Origin: Clostridia bacterium
GTDB lineage: Bacteria; Bacillota; Clostridia; Christensenellales; Borkfalkiaceae
Assembly: GCA_017501885.1 (NCBI GenBank)
Contig: JAFVWA010000183.1
Location: 1-48,484 of the forward strand
Direction: 5' to 3'
DNA length: 48,484 nt
This document shows, piece after piece, positions 15,485 through 24,248 of this stretch (position 1 is its first letter; each line of letters begins with the position of its first letter). Under the pieces are notes generated by a model that was not told the DNA's origin, made no database searches, and saw nothing but the letters and a program-made list of their open reading frames with translations. A program made the position numbers and the translations under genes.

Positions 15485-15964
15485 ATGAAAGACAACTTAA
15501 ACTTTTGGACGATGATATGTGCAGGCACTTTGGCGTTTTTAGGCGTCTTTTCCATTTTGCTTTCGCCCATTTCTTCTACGTTGATATTAAACACTCCTTT
15601 GGATTTTAAGGAAGTGTATTTTTCAAAGTCGGGCACGATAGTTCCACTCTTTGGCTACGCATTGCTTATTGCAGGTGGAATACTTTTATTTGTTTCTGCA
15701 TTTAAGGGAAGCAAGAAAATCGGTATTATCGGCATGATTATTTTACTTGCAAGCGCATTGATTATCTTTTTAACAAGACAATTTTTCATACTTTCTAAAA
15801 TGGACTCCCTTTCATCTTATCAGTATGAGTTGCTTGACGGTTGGTATAGCAAACTCGGTTTAGGTCCTATTCTCGGCGGTGTGGCAGGACTCGTTAGCGC
15901 GTTTATGGCGTTCGTCGTATTTTTTGTGTTTGACGAGCAAGGAAAAATTAAAAAAAGGTATTGA
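15485..15964 (+). CDS. Small four-helix membrane protein (paralogue of the next gene)
   Basis: This 159-residue hydrophobic protein has predicted membrane helices at about 8-35, 55-72, 78-98 and 125-152. I do not recognise a named family. It shares a pattern with the following protein: an early 'LSP' after helix 1, 'YF...GTI.P' before helix 2, and 'LGLGPILGGVAG' at the start of helix 4. The two are tandem duplicates despite low overall identity. The ribosome site GGAGAG lies upstream. It has its own promoter and is followed by another promoter that overlaps its stop codon. Confidence 0.8.
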   Translation: MKDNLNFWTMICAGTLAFLGVFSILLSPISSTLILNTPLDFKEVYFSKSGTIVPLFGYALLIAGGILLFVSAFKGSKKIGIIGMIILLASALIIFLTRQFFILSKMDSLSSYQYELLDGWYSKLGLGPILGGVAGLVSAFMAFVVFFVFDEQGKIKKRY

Positions 15965-15989
15965 CATCTTTTGTCGAATATTGTAAAAT
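15961..15989 (+). promoter_or_regulatory. Promoter of the 16092 gene
   Basis: TTGACA (15961-15966) and TAAAAT (15984-15989) are separated by 17 nt. The -35 overlaps the stop codon of the preceding gene. Confidence 0.8.
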
Positions 15990-16010
15990 TTAATTAACAA
16001 AATTTTTTTA

Positions 16011-16083
16011 GCAAGAGACTAGTCTCTTTTGCGGTGTTTTTTCAAAACCCCGCAAACTGTGATAAGGTCTGTTGCAAAAGGAG
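16011..16083 (+). promoter_or_regulatory. Structured leader with alternative pairings before the 16092 gene
   Basis: Hairpin 1 is the palindrome AAGAGACT/AGTCTCTT (16013-16028). Hairpin 2 pairs 16031-16040 with 16044-16053 (GCGGTGTTTT/AAAACCCCGC, one mismatch). The 5' arm GCAAGAGAC (16011-16019) can instead pair with GTCTGTTGC (16067-16075), 8 of 9 pairs, directly next to the ribosome site AAAAGGAG. Two exclusive folds beside a ribosome site suggest translational control. No known riboswitch class is recognised. Confidence 0.45.
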
Positions 16084-16091
16084 TGTGTAAC

Positions 16092-16583
16092 ATGAAACTT
16101 TTCACTAAGAAGAACTTGCTTTTAATAGCAGCAATCTTCGCAATCGTAGGCTTTATCGGTGCTTTCCTTTCTCCATTAAAGGCAACTTTACCTGGATTTA
16201 TGGGCGCAACTTTAGAAGAATCTCTTGCAATCGGCGATATTTACTTTGGAACTGAAGTTTCAAAGGGAACTATCCTTCCTTTCTTAGCATTCTTCTTGCT
16301 TTTAGCAGGCGCAGTTGTTCTTTTCATCGCAAGAAAGAACGACAACAAGCTTTTTGCTCTTATCGGTATCGCACTTTTAGTAGTAGGCGCTTTAGTTCCA
16401 TTATTTACTGAAGCTCTTTACATCAGCGCTAACATGGCTGACGTTCCTGCTGAAATGGCTGAAACAGTTAAAGCTTCTGCTAAAGAAATGTATAGCCTTG
16501 GCTTTGGTCCTATCCTTGGCGCTATCGGTGGTTTTGGCGGTGCTGCTATTGCTGCTGTTGCAACTTTCGTTGTTAAGAAATAA
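16092..16583 (+). CDS. Small four-helix membrane protein (paralogue of 15485-15964)
   Basis: This 163-residue hydrophobic protein has helices at about 8-28, 60-78, 86-104 and 138-160. An in-frame TTG at 16029 would extend it, but that start lies within the leader hairpins. The ATG at 16092 has AAAAGGAG at the right distance. It shares 'LSP', 'YFGTEVSKGTILPF' and 'LGFGPILGAIGG' with the upstream protein. Family and function are not recognised. Codon choice is strongly biased (GCT, GTT, CTT), as in the highly expressed ppdK and gdhA genes here, which suggests abundant product. Confidence 0.82.
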   Translation: MKLFTKKNLLLIAAIFAIVGFIGAFLSPLKATLPGFMGATLEESLAIGDIYFGTEVSKGTILPFLAFFLLLAGAVVLFIARKNDNKLFALIGIALLVVGALVPLFTEALYISANMADVPAEMAETVKASAKEMYSLGFGPILGAIGGFGGAAIAAVATFVVKK

Positions 16584-16600
16584 TTAAAGACTAAAAACAA

Positions 16601-16635
16601 AAAAACGGCTCACCTATTTAGGTGAGTCTTTTTTT
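16601..16635 (+). terminator. Terminator after the membrane protein pair
   Basis: The stem GGCTCACCT/AGGTGAGTC (one G-T pair) with an ATTT loop is followed by seven T residues. Confidence 0.85.
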
Positions 16636-16666
16636 GTTTTCGATAAAATAAAAGTCGACAAAAAAT

Positions 16667-16692
16667 AAAAGCCACGGATAGGCGTGGCTTTT
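16667..16692 (-). terminator. Terminator of transketolase
   Basis: A perfect 10-bp stem AAAAGCCACG/CGTGGCTTTT lies 20 nt past the tkt stop on the minus strand. A T-rich stretch follows in that direction. Confidence 0.85.
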
Positions 16693-16711
16693 AAGGTTTA
16701 TATAGTTTTAA

Positions 16712-18688
16712 TTATTTTCCTAAAACTGCTTTTGCGTTTGCAACTACGTTGTCAACGGTAAAGCCGTATTTTTCAAATAACTTCTTAGCGGGGGCAGATG
16801 CACCGAAGGTTTCGATACCCATAACCTTTCCGCCAAATCCTACGTATTTATACCAACACATTGGAGAGCCTGCTTCAATAGCAAGTCTTGCGGTAACAGC
16901 TTTTGGAAGAACGCTTTCTTTATATTTTTCGCTTTGTGCTTCAAAGTCTTCAACGCATGGCATTGAAACTACTCTTGTATCGATGCCTTCTTCTTTAAGA
17001 ATTGTTTTTGCGCTAACTGCAAGTGAAACTTCACTACCCGTTGCGATTAAGATAATATCTGGGGTTTTCTTGTCGCTATCACTTAAAACGTAGCCACCCT
17101 TGAATGCGTTTTTGCCCGTGCCGTCAAGTTGTGGAAGCGTTTGACGAGAGAGAACTAAGCAAGATGGATTTTTGCCTGTAACAGCGCTTATCCAAGCAGC
17201 CGTTGTTTCTCTGCCGTCAGCAGGACGGTAAACTCTCATGTTAGGCATAGCGCGAAGTCCTGCCAAATGTTCGATAGGTTGGTGTGTAGGACCGTCTTCG
17301 CCAACACCGATAGAGTCGTGAGTTAATACGTAAGTTACGGGAAGTTCCATAATAGCAGACATACGCATTGCATTCTTCATAAAATCTGAGAAAACAGCAA
17401 AGGTTGCGCAGTAGGGGAGAAGTCCGCCGTGTAAATACATACCGTTGCAGATTGCTGCCATTGCGTGTTCACGAATACCGAAATGCATATTTGAACCGCT
17501 CTTGTCGGTAGGTAAGTAATCGCCCCTTGCTTTTACGTTGGTCTTGTTAGCAGGTGCTAAGTCAGCGCTACCACCGATAAGGTTGGGGATATATTTTGCA
17601 AGTTTGTTAAGAACGGTGTTGCCGTATCCACGGGAAGCGTCGTCCTTTTCAAATTGCCATAATTCTTCAATTTCAGCAAGGTTAGGCATTTCCATTTTCT
17701 TCCAAGAGATATATTCTTTTGCAAGTTCTGGATATTTTTCTTCATAAGCCTTGAACATTTCTTTCCAAGCCCTTTGAGCGCGTCTACCCTTAGCGCCGAA
17801 TTTCTTACAATGCTTTAATACTTCTTCAGGAACTTCGAATGGAGCGCATTCCCAACCGAGCGTCTTCTTTAATTCAACGATGTTTTCTTCGCCGAGTGGA
17901 GCGCCGTGGCAACTTGCCTTTCCCGCAAGTGGGGAAGCGTAGCCGATAGTAGATTTAACGATAATAAGTGAAGGCTTTTCTTTTTCTGCCTTTGCCTTTT
18001 TGATTGCACGGTTTAATTTAACTAAGTTGTTAGCGTCGTCAACTTTAATAACTTGCCAACCCATAGCTTCGTGGCGCTTGCCAACGTCTTCGGTAAAGGT
18101 GATGTCCGTGCTACCTTCGATGGTGATATCGTTATCGTCGTAGAACACGATGAGTTTGCCAAGTTTTAAAGAGCCTGCGAGTGAAGCGGCTTCGTTTTCA
18201 ATACCTTCTTGCATACAGCCGTCGCCTGCTAAAGCGTAGGTGTAGTGGTCAACGATTGGGAAACCTTCTTTGTTGAACTTGTTTGCAAGGTAGTCTTCTG
18301 CGATAGCCATACCAACTGCGTTTGCGATACCTTGACCGAGTGGACCGGTGCTCGTTTCAACGCCTGGGCATACGCCGTATTCTGGGTGACCAGCCGTCTT
18401 GCTTCCTAATTGACGGAAGTTCATCAAATCTTCTTTGGTAAGACCAAAGCCGAAAAGATAATAAAGCGCGTAGTCAAGCATTGATGCGTGGCCTGCAGAG
18501 AGAACGAATCTGTCTCTGTTGTCAAAAGACATATGATTCTTTGGATTGAAAGCCATATTGGTAAAAATAGAGTAGCCGATGGGCGCTGCGCCGAGTGGCA
18601 TTCCGGGGTGTCCCGAATTAGCCTTTTGGATAGCGTCTGCCGACAAAACTCTGATTGCGTTTACTGTTAACTGTTTAACGTCTTGCAT
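16712..18688 (-). CDS. tkt: Transketolase
   Basis: This 658-residue thiamine-diphosphate enzyme of the non-oxidative pentose phosphate pathway moves two-carbon units between sugar phosphates. It has the N-terminal 'KANSGHPGMPLGAAPI', the ThDP motif 'GDGCMQEGIENEA' and the pyrimidine domain 'HDSIGVGEDGPTHQPIEHLAGLRAMPN', plus a C-terminal transketolase domain. Length is standard. The start at 18688 is chosen because AGGAGG lies 6 nt upstream; the ATG at 18694 touches that site and a GTG at 18718 lies beyond it. In this organism it probably also makes pentoses for nucleotides. It is monocistronic, with its own promoter and terminator. Confidence 0.97.
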   Translation of the reverse strand: MQDVKQLTVNAIRVLSADAIQKANSGHPGMPLGAAPIGYSIFTNMAFNPKNHMSFDNRDRFVLSAGHASMLDYALYYLFGFGLTKEDLMNFRQLGSKTAGHPEYGVCPGVETSTGPLGQGIANAVGMAIAEDYLANKFNKEGFPIVDHYTYALAGDGCMQEGIENEAASLAGSLKLGKLIVFYDDNDITIEGSTDITFTEDVGKRHEAMGWQVIKVDDANNLVKLNRAIKKAKAEKEKPSLIIVKSTIGYASPLAGKASCHGAPLGEENIVELKKTLGWECAPFEVPEEVLKHCKKFGAKGRRAQRAWKEMFKAYEEKYPELAKEYISWKKMEMPNLAEIEELWQFEKDDASRGYGNTVLNKLAKYIPNLIGGSADLAPANKTNVKARGDYLPTDKSGSNMHFGIREHAMAAICNGMYLHGGLLPYCATFAVFSDFMKNAMRMSAIMELPVTYVLTHDSIGVGEDGPTHQPIEHLAGLRAMPNMRVYRPADGRETTAAWISAVTGKNPSCLVLSRQTLPQLDGTGKNAFKGGYVLSDSDKKTPDIILIATGSEVSLAVSAKTILKEEGIDTRVVSMPCVEDFEAQSEKYKESVLPKAVTARLAIEAGSPMCWYKYVGFGGKVMGIETFGASAPAKKLFEKYGFTVDNVVANAKAVLGK

Positions 18689-18739
18689 TGTCATCCTCCT
18701 AAAGTGTAAAATAAACACTTAAATAAATATGATATTTAC

Positions 18740-18768
18740 ATTATATAGCAAAACGACGGCTTTTTCAA
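18740..18768 (-). promoter_or_regulatory. Promoter of tkt
   Basis: On the minus strand TTGAAA (18763-18768) and TATAAT (18740-18745) are 17 nt apart. Confidence 0.75.
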
Positions 18769-18810
18769 GCCTTTTTCAAGTCTTTTTGAGTAAATTATAA
18801 TAAAAAGCGC

Positions 18811-18839
18811 TTGATATCTTTTGTTCGAAAGTGTATAAT
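18811..18839 (+). promoter_or_regulatory. Promoter of proS
   Basis: TTGATA (18811-18816) and TATAAT (18834-18839) are 17 nt apart. The -10 overlaps an in-frame GTG at 18831, which rules that codon out as the proS start. Confidence 0.82.
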
Positions 18840-18881
18840 GGTAAAGTAAAAAACTATGACTATAAACTTTTGGAGAAAAAA

Positions 18882-20312
18882 ATGGACTCAAAACAATTCG
18901 TAACGCAAATTGCAGACATTAACGAAAACTTTGCTCAATGGTATACCGACGTGGTTTTAAAAACCGAACTCGTTGACTACGGTCCCGTAAAAGGCACTAT
19001 GGTTATTCGTCCATACGGATACGCTATTTGGGAAAACATTCAAAAGGATTTAGACGCACGCTTTAAGCAAACGGGCGCTAAAAACGCATATTTCCCATTG
19101 CTTATTCCTATGAGTTACTTTACCAAGGAAGCAGAGCACGTTGAAGGTTTTGCCCCCGAAGTAGCGGTAGTTACGCACGCGGGCGGTGCAAAACTTGAAG
19201 AACCACTCGCTATTCGTCCTACGAGTGAAACGGTTATCGGAACAATGTATGCAAAATGGATTCAATCATACAGAGATTTACCCGTTATGATGAACCAATG
19301 GTGTAACGTTATGCGTTGGGAAAAAACTACGCGTCCATTCCTTCGCACGAGCGAGTTTTTATGGCAAGAAGGTCATACCGTTCACGCAAGCGAAGAAGAA
19401 GCGGTTGAAGAAACTATGAAAATGCTTGAAGTTTACCGTTCTTTTGCAGAAGAAACTTTGGCTATCCCCATTTATACTGGTAGAAAGACCGAAAAGGAAA
19501 AGTTCGCAGGTGCGGTTGCTACTTTCGGTATGGAAGCAATGATGCTTGACGGAAAGAGTTTGCAAGCGGGAACTTCTCACTATCTCGGTCAGAATTTTTC
19601 CAAGGCGTTTAACATAAAATATCTTGATAAAGACAGCAATCAAAAGTTTGGCTATACCACTTCTTGGGGTGTTTCTACAAGACTTATCGGCGCTATCATC
19701 ATGGCGCACGGCGACCAAAGGGGTTTGGTATTGCCACCAAAGGTTGCTCCTATCCAAACGATTATCGTTCCTATTGCTACGCATAAGAGCGGTGTTATCG
19801 AAAAGGCTAAAGAAGTTGAAAGCATTCTCGTTAAAGCAGGCATTCGCGCAGAAACTGATATCCGTGATATGAGCCCAGGTTGGAAGTTCAACGAATGGGA
19901 AATGAAAGGCGTGCCCGTTCGCTTAGAAATCGGTCCAAGAGACATTGAAAATAATCAAGCGGTAATCGTTCGTCGCGACACCTTTGAAAAGATTACGGTT
20001 AGCCTTGACAACCTTGCTGAATGTGTAAATGCAATTTTAGAGCAAGTTCAAAGCAACATGCTCGTTAAGTCAAAAGCGCATCGCGACGCAAGAACTATTG
20101 AAGCCGACAGTTTAGACGGTATACTTTCTGGTGTAGAAGGAAAGAATTTCGTTAAGGCAGGCTGGTGCGGTTGCAGAGAGTGCGAAGACAAGGTTAAAGA
20201 AGTGGCGCAAGCTACCGCAAGAGTTATGTGCGACGAAGACGGCGTTCCTGAAAAGTGCGCTATCTGCGGTAAGCCTGCTAAACATAAAGTTATTTTTGCA
20301 AGAGCATACTAA
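18882..20312 (+). CDS. proS: Prolyl-tRNA synthetase, short (archaeal/eukaryotic-like) type
   Basis: This 476-residue class II synthetase charges tRNA-Pro. The class II core holds motif 2 ('RWEKTTRPFLRTSEFLWQEGHT') and motif 3 ('STRLIGAIIMAHGDQRGL'). An anticodon-binding domain and a C-terminal domain with paired cysteines ('CGCREC', 'CAICGK') follow; the protein ends in Tyr, as in the type lacking the editing insertion. ATG 18882 is preceded by GGAG. In many Bacillota the long bacterial ProS sits beside rseP/ispG. Here the short type occupies a different locus, and rseP at 30088 is not followed by proS. Confidence 0.96.
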   Translation: MDSKQFVTQIADINENFAQWYTDVVLKTELVDYGPVKGTMVIRPYGYAIWENIQKDLDARFKQTGAKNAYFPLLIPMSYFTKEAEHVEGFAPEVAVVTHAGGAKLEEPLAIRPTSETVIGTMYAKWIQSYRDLPVMMNQWCNVMRWEKTTRPFLRTSEFLWQEGHTVHASEEEAVEETMKMLEVYRSFAEETLAIPIYTGRKTEKEKFAGAVATFGMEAMMLDGKSLQAGTSHYLGQNFSKAFNIKYLDKDSNQKFGYTTSWGVSTRLIGAIIMAHGDQRGLVLPPKVAPIQTIIVPIATHKSGVIEKAKEVESILVKAGIRAETDIRDMSPGWKFNEWEMKGVPVRLEIGPRDIENNQAVIVRRDTFEKITVSLDNLAECVNAILEQVQSNMLVKSKAHRDARTIEADSLDGILSGVEGKNFVKAGWCGCRECEDKVKEVAQATARVMCDEDGVPEKCAICGKPAKHKVIFARAY

Positions 20313-20336
20313 GTCTTTTGCAATTCGGAGATTTTA

Positions 20337-21182
20337 ATGGGTAAAATTATTATAGTTGACGACTACGCTGGTCAAGTTATGAAAAGCGAACTATCTAACG
20401 GCTGGATTATCGCTATTGCGCTAATCGCTTTGGTCGTTATTGTTGGTCTTTATTTGCTTCGCTCTTTCGGACTTTATAAACTTGCTAAAAACAACGGCGT
20501 AGACAAAGCGTTTATCGCTTGGATTCCTTGCGTTTGGGTTTACACGGCTTGTAAACTCGTTAAAGAATATAAGTTTTTTAGTTATTCTTATCAAAAGTTT
20601 GCGGTATGGTTTGCAGTAATCTTTTCGGTTGCTCAAGTTTTAACCCTAACGTATACTTTTCTTTTGTATTTTCCGCTCGTAGGCTATTTTTTGCAAGGCG
20701 GAAATATCTACTTAGGCGAGTATGCTAAACTTGTTAACGCTAACGCTGAAGAATTTATCTTTATAGGAAATCTTTTCGTAGACCATATTGTTTATCCTTA
20801 TACTAACTTTAGGGCGTTGTCTATCGTTTTGGATATTATGTCTACTGCTAGCGCTCTTTTCGACCTTGCGGTTGCTATTATTCAAATCAATTTATACTTG
20901 GTGCTTTTCAGAAAGTTTTGGCCAGAACACTATATCGTTGGCGCAATCGTGTCTTTCTTTGGACTTTTCCCATTCTTTATCTTTGCGATAAGAAACAAAA
21001 GGGCTGTTCGCGTTTATCGTTATACGCCAAACTACACTAATTATAATCAAAGGCCACAAGATTATAGCCAACCACAAAGACCTGTTCGCAGAGATGAAGA
21101 TCCTTTCATAGAGTTTAGCGATAAAGACGACGATCCATTCTCTGACATATTTAACAACGACAAGAAAAACGGAGATAACTAA
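20337..21182 (+). CDS. Membrane protein of unknown function with charged C-terminal tail
   Basis: This 281-residue protein is not assigned to a family. After a short N-terminal stretch there are predicted helices at about 22-42, 58-76, 85-108, 160-190 and 198-222. The segment 'GLYKLAKNNGVDKAFIAWIPCVWVYTACKLV' is typical of an uncharacterised Clostridia membrane family. The tail from about 230 is rich in Tyr, Asn, Gln, Pro and Asp ('QRPQDYSQPQRPVRRDEDPF') and probably disordered in the cytoplasm. It lies 24 nt after proS, and its TAA is directly followed by the mnmE ATG, so the three are likely cotranscribed. Confidence 0.75.
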   Translation: MGKIIIVDDYAGQVMKSELSNGWIIAIALIALVVIVGLYLLRSFGLYKLAKNNGVDKAFIAWIPCVWVYTACKLVKEYKFFSYSYQKFAVWFAVIFSVAQVLTLTYTFLLYFPLVGYFLQGGNIYLGEYAKLVNANAEEFIFIGNLFVDHIVYPYTNFRALSIVLDIMSTASALFDLAVAIIQINLYLVLFRKFWPEHYIVGAIVSFFGLFPFFIFAIRNKRAVRVYRYTPNYTNYNQRPQDYSQPQRPVRRDEDPFIEFSDKDDDPFSDIFNNDKKNGDN

Positions 21183-22520
21183 ATGAAAACGGATAACATT
21201 GCCGCTATCTCCACGGGAATGGTTGCGAGCGGTGTTGCGGTTATTAGAATAAGCGGACCGTCTCCTCTTCAAGTTGCCGAAAAGATGTTTAAGCCACTTG
21301 GCAAAACTAAGGTTTGCGATTTTGAGCCGAACAAAATGTATCCCGGCGAGATTGTTGCAAAAGGCTTTAACGATTTTGGAATGTGCGTTTACTTCAAAGC
21401 CCCTAAAAGTTTTACGGGGGAAGATTCGGTTGAGTTCCATTCGCACGGCGGTTTAGCCATAACCAAAGGAATTTTAAACAAAATTTTCTCGCTTGGCGTT
21501 CGCCCTGCTACTAACGGCGAATTTACCAAGCGCGCTTTTCTTAACGGCAAACTCTCGCTTTCTTCTGCCGAAGGCTTAATCGACATGATTAACAGCGAAT
21601 CGGAAAGCGGAGTTAAGGCAGGGTATTATCTTTATAGAGAAAAATTGCTCAGCGCAGTAAATTCTATTCAAGATAGACTTACCGACAGCCTTTCTCAAAT
21701 AGACGTGGATATGGACTTTCCAGAAGAAGACATAGAGCAAACGGCAACTCCTAAAATTAAACAAGACATAGAGATTAGCATACAAAAATTAGACAGTTTA
21801 CTTTCAACCTACCGCACGGGCAGAACGCTTAAAGACGGTGTTAAGGTGGGTATCGTTGGCAAGCCAAACACGGGAAAGAGTTCTACTCTCAACGCTTTGC
21901 TTAACTACGACAAGGCTATCGTTTCGTCAGTTGCAGGAACGACAAGAGATATAGTTGAAGGCAGTATCGACATCAACGGCGTTAGATTTAACTTTTCGGA
22001 TACCGCGGGTATTAGAGAGAGTGATGACGAGATAGAAGAAATAGGCGTAAGCCTATCAAAGCGCGTGCTTAACGAGAGCGACTTAATAGTCTTTATTGCA
22101 GACGCTTCCGACTTTGATAGTAGCGACGAGCAAATTTTGCAGTCGGTCATTGACAAGAACTTGTTGTTCGTAATGAATAAGACGGATAAAAGCGACTTTA
22201 AGCACGAAAGAGCAGATATTTACATATCGGCATTAGAAAAGATAAACGTAGACGGGTTAAGACAGGCTATCTACGACAAGACAGCGTTAAAGGGCTTAGA
22301 TTTAAGCGGTGATTTCCTTTGTGAAGAAAGACATTTTGATGCGCTTAGTAGGGCGAAAACAAGTCTTGTATCCGCACTAAACTCAATAGAAAGCGTGTCG
22401 CTTGATATTCTTGCGATAGACGTTAAAGACGCATGGGACGCGTTAGGGGAAATTTCAGGCAAAACGGCTACTGAAGAAATTATCAATAATATTTTTTCTA
22501 AGTTTTGCGTAGGAAAATAA
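21183..22520 (+). CDS. mnmE: tRNA modification GTPase MnmE
   Basis: This 445-residue protein works with MnmG to add the (carboxymethyl)aminomethyl group to U34 of certain tRNAs. It has the N-terminal folate-binding domain ('MVASGVAVIRISGP', 'GEDSVEFHSHGG'), a helical domain, an inserted G domain with G1 'GKPNTGKSS' (226-234), 'DTAG' (273-276) and 'NKTD', and the C-terminal CxGK motif as 'FCVGK'. Length is normal. The usual neighbours (rnpA, yidC, jag, mnmG) are not present; here it sits between a membrane protein and a LysR regulator. Confidence 0.97.
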   Translation: MKTDNIAAISTGMVASGVAVIRISGPSPLQVAEKMFKPLGKTKVCDFEPNKMYPGEIVAKGFNDFGMCVYFKAPKSFTGEDSVEFHSHGGLAITKGILNKIFSLGVRPATNGEFTKRAFLNGKLSLSSAEGLIDMINSESESGVKAGYYLYREKLLSAVNSIQDRLTDSLSQIDVDMDFPEEDIEQTATPKIKQDIEISIQKLDSLLSTYRTGRTLKDGVKVGIVGKPNTGKSSTLNALLNYDKAIVSSVAGTTRDIVEGSIDINGVRFNFSDTAGIRESDDEIEEIGVSLSKRVLNESDLIVFIADASDFDSSDEQILQSVIDKNLLFVMNKTDKSDFKHERADIYISALEKINVDGLRQAIYDKTALKGLDLSGDFLCEERHFDALSRAKTSLVSALNSIESVSLDILAIDVKDAWDALGEISGKTATEEIINNIFSKFCVGK

Positions 22521-22529
22521 GGGGAACAA

Positions 22530-23423
22530 ATGGTAAATCTCGAACTATACAGAGTTTTTTATACGGTTGCTAAATGCGGAAGTCTTACTAAGGCGGCGGA
22601 AGAACTTTTTATCTCTCAGCCTGCCGTTTCGCAAGAAATAAAGCAACTTGAAACTCAACTTGGCGGTCAACTCTTTAACCGAACCAGAAAGGGCATGGAA
22701 CTTTCGGAAACGGGTGGCAAGCAAATTTTCCCACTCGTTGAACAGGCGTTAAAACTTTTTGACCAAGTGGAAAGCAAGTATTCTGAAATTAAGGGCACGG
22801 CAACGGGTATCGTTCGCGTGTGTGCTTCTGATACGGTTAGCACTCACTTTTTATTGCCTTTCGTTAAAGAGTATCACGAGAAATATCCCGACGTTAACTT
22901 GATTTTACAAAATTGCACTTCAAACGAAACGGTTGAACTTTTGAAAAACAAAAAGGGCGACGTTGGGTTTGTTAATTTACCCATTGACGATAGCGATATA
23001 AACCTTTCGGGCGTGGTTATGCAACTGCACGACACCTTCGTTGCGAGCGAAAAGTTCGCGCATTTAACCAAAGAGCCTATCGATTTAAAACGTTTGCAAG
23101 ACTATCCACTCTTGATGCTTGAACTCTCTACCGCAACAAGACAGGCAATAGTGTCTTACGCGCATTCGCAAGGCATTCACCTTCACCCTGAAGTGGAACT
23201 CGGCAGTTTAGAACTCATGACCGAACTTGCAAAGGCGGGAATAGGTATCGCTTGTATTCCAAGAGAGTTTGTAAAACACGAACTTGAAAGTGGAAGTTTA
23301 TTAGAAATTAAAACTACGCCCAGTCTTCCAAGTAGGGCAATAGGTTTAGCGCTTCCTAAAACCGAAGACCTTACCTTTGCGGTTAAGGAATTCGTCAAAA
23401 TGGTTAGCGGTAACAAAAAGTAA
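22530..23423 (+). CDS. LysR-family transcriptional regulator
   Basis: This 297-residue regulator has the N-terminal winged helix-turn-helix 'SLTKAAEELFISQPAVSQEIKQLETQLGGQLFNRTRKGMELSETG' (about 17-63) and a two-lobed periplasmic-binding-like effector domain from about 90. It begins 10 nt after mnmE in the same direction, so it is embedded in an operon rather than divergent from its target, which is unusual for LysR proteins. Overall look is of the CysL/YwfK-like group common in Clostridia. Effector and targets are unknown. Confidence 0.93.
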   Translation: MVNLELYRVFYTVAKCGSLTKAAEELFISQPAVSQEIKQLETQLGGQLFNRTRKGMELSETGGKQIFPLVEQALKLFDQVESKYSEIKGTATGIVRVCASDTVSTHFLLPFVKEYHEKYPDVNLILQNCTSNETVELLKNKKGDVGFVNLPIDDSDINLSGVVMQLHDTFVASEKFAHLTKEPIDLKRLQDYPLLMLELSTATRQAIVSYAHSQGIHLHPEVELGSLELMTELAKAGIGIACIPREFVKHELESGSLLEIKTTPSLPSRAIGLALPKTEDLTFAVKEFVKMVSGNKK

Positions 23424-23435
23424 AAGGAGAAAACT

Positions 23436-24098
23436 ATGGCTGAATGGCTTAACGTAACCTTTCACGGCTTAGATAACGCCGTGTTTACGGCTATGGGAAA
23501 TATCAACTGTGGCTTCCTTAATTTTTTCTGTAAGGTATTTTCTTTTTTGGGAGAAAAGGGTATTCCACTTATTCTTGCAAGTTTAGTTTTAATGTGCTTT
23601 GCAAAGACGAGAAAAATCGGTTTTACCATGCTTTTGGCAATAGCAATCGGCGCGATATTTACTAACGTAATTTTAAAGAACGTAGTTGCAAGGGCAAGAC
23701 CTTTTGCGCAAAGTGATTACTATAATTACTTGTGGCAACAGGCAGGCGCGGTTGAAGAAGGCGAGTTTTCGTTCCCGTCGGGGCACACCACCGCCACCAC
23801 CGCTTTCGTGGTAGGCTTATTCCTTGCTTGTGACAAAAAGTGGAGCTGGATAGGACTTCCCTTTGCATTACTTATGGGCTTTTGCCGTGTATATCTCGTT
23901 GTGCATTTTACAACCGACGTGCTTGCAGGTATTATCGTCGGCACGATTGCAGGTATTTGTTCTTTCTTTTTGGTTAAACTTATATATAAATGGCTTAACA
24001 AAAATCCACAGTCAAAGTTTTGTGACTTTGCGCTTAATTTTAGCGTGGTAAACCTATTCGCAAAAGATAAAAACACCGATAACGATAAAGCGGAATAA
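23436..24098 (+). CDS. PAP2-family membrane phosphatase
   Basis: This 220-residue integral membrane protein has the three-part phosphatase signature: 'KNVVARARP' (K...RP), 'PSGHTTATTAF' and 'CRVYLVVHFTTD' (R...H...D). About six helices are predicted. Family members remove phosphate from undecaprenyl pyrophosphate, phosphatidylglycerol phosphate or phosphatidic acid. The tail after the last helix is short and charged. It sits 12 nt after the LysR gene and 18 nt before the small basic ORF that leads into mscL. Confidence 0.9.
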   Translation: MAEWLNVTFHGLDNAVFTAMGNINCGFLNFFCKVFSFLGEKGIPLILASLVLMCFAKTRKIGFTMLLAIAIGAIFTNVILKNVVARARPFAQSDYYNYLWQQAGAVEEGEFSFPSGHTTATTAFVVGLFLACDKKWSWIGLPFALLMGFCRVYLVVHFTTDVLAGIIVGTIAGICSFFLVKLIYKWLNKNPQSKFCDFALNFSVVNLFAKDKNTDNDKAE

Positions 24099-24116
24099 AA
24101 TTTTTGCGGAGATTTA

Positions 24117-24248
24117 ATGAAAACTAAAAAACAACGACCGTCGTTAGAGAGTGCAGAGTTTTGGCAAAATGCAACGCCAAAAGAATGCGCCCGCGCGGTG
24201 GTCAAGTTGGTTAGAAAAAAATTATACAAAAGGAAAAAAGAAAAATGA
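24117..24248 (+). CDS. Small basic protein, 43 residues, unknown
   Basis: A short ORF fills the gap between the PAP2 gene and mscL. It has a ribosome site (CGGAG) 7 nt before its ATG, and its TGA overlaps the mscL ATG as ATGA, the usual mark of translational coupling. Of 43 residues 15 are Lys or Arg. The centre ('SAEFWQNATPKECARAVVKLV') can form an amphipathic helix and the end is almost all Lys/Arg. There is no signal peptide. I do not recognise it. It may be a true small protein or a leader that couples mscL translation; the mscL ribosome site lies inside it. Confidence 0.65.
   Translation: MKTKKQRPSLESAEFWQNATPKECARAVVKLVRKKLYKRKKEK

Noticed and set aside
16029-16091. Upstream TTG start that would lengthen the membrane protein at 16092.
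   Set aside because: The added residues are encoded by the leader hairpins, while the ATG at 16092 has a strong ribosome site.
18831-18881. GTG at 18831 as the proS start.
   Set aside because: It overlaps the -10 element of the proS promoter. The ATG at 18882 has a ribosome site and gives the normal length.
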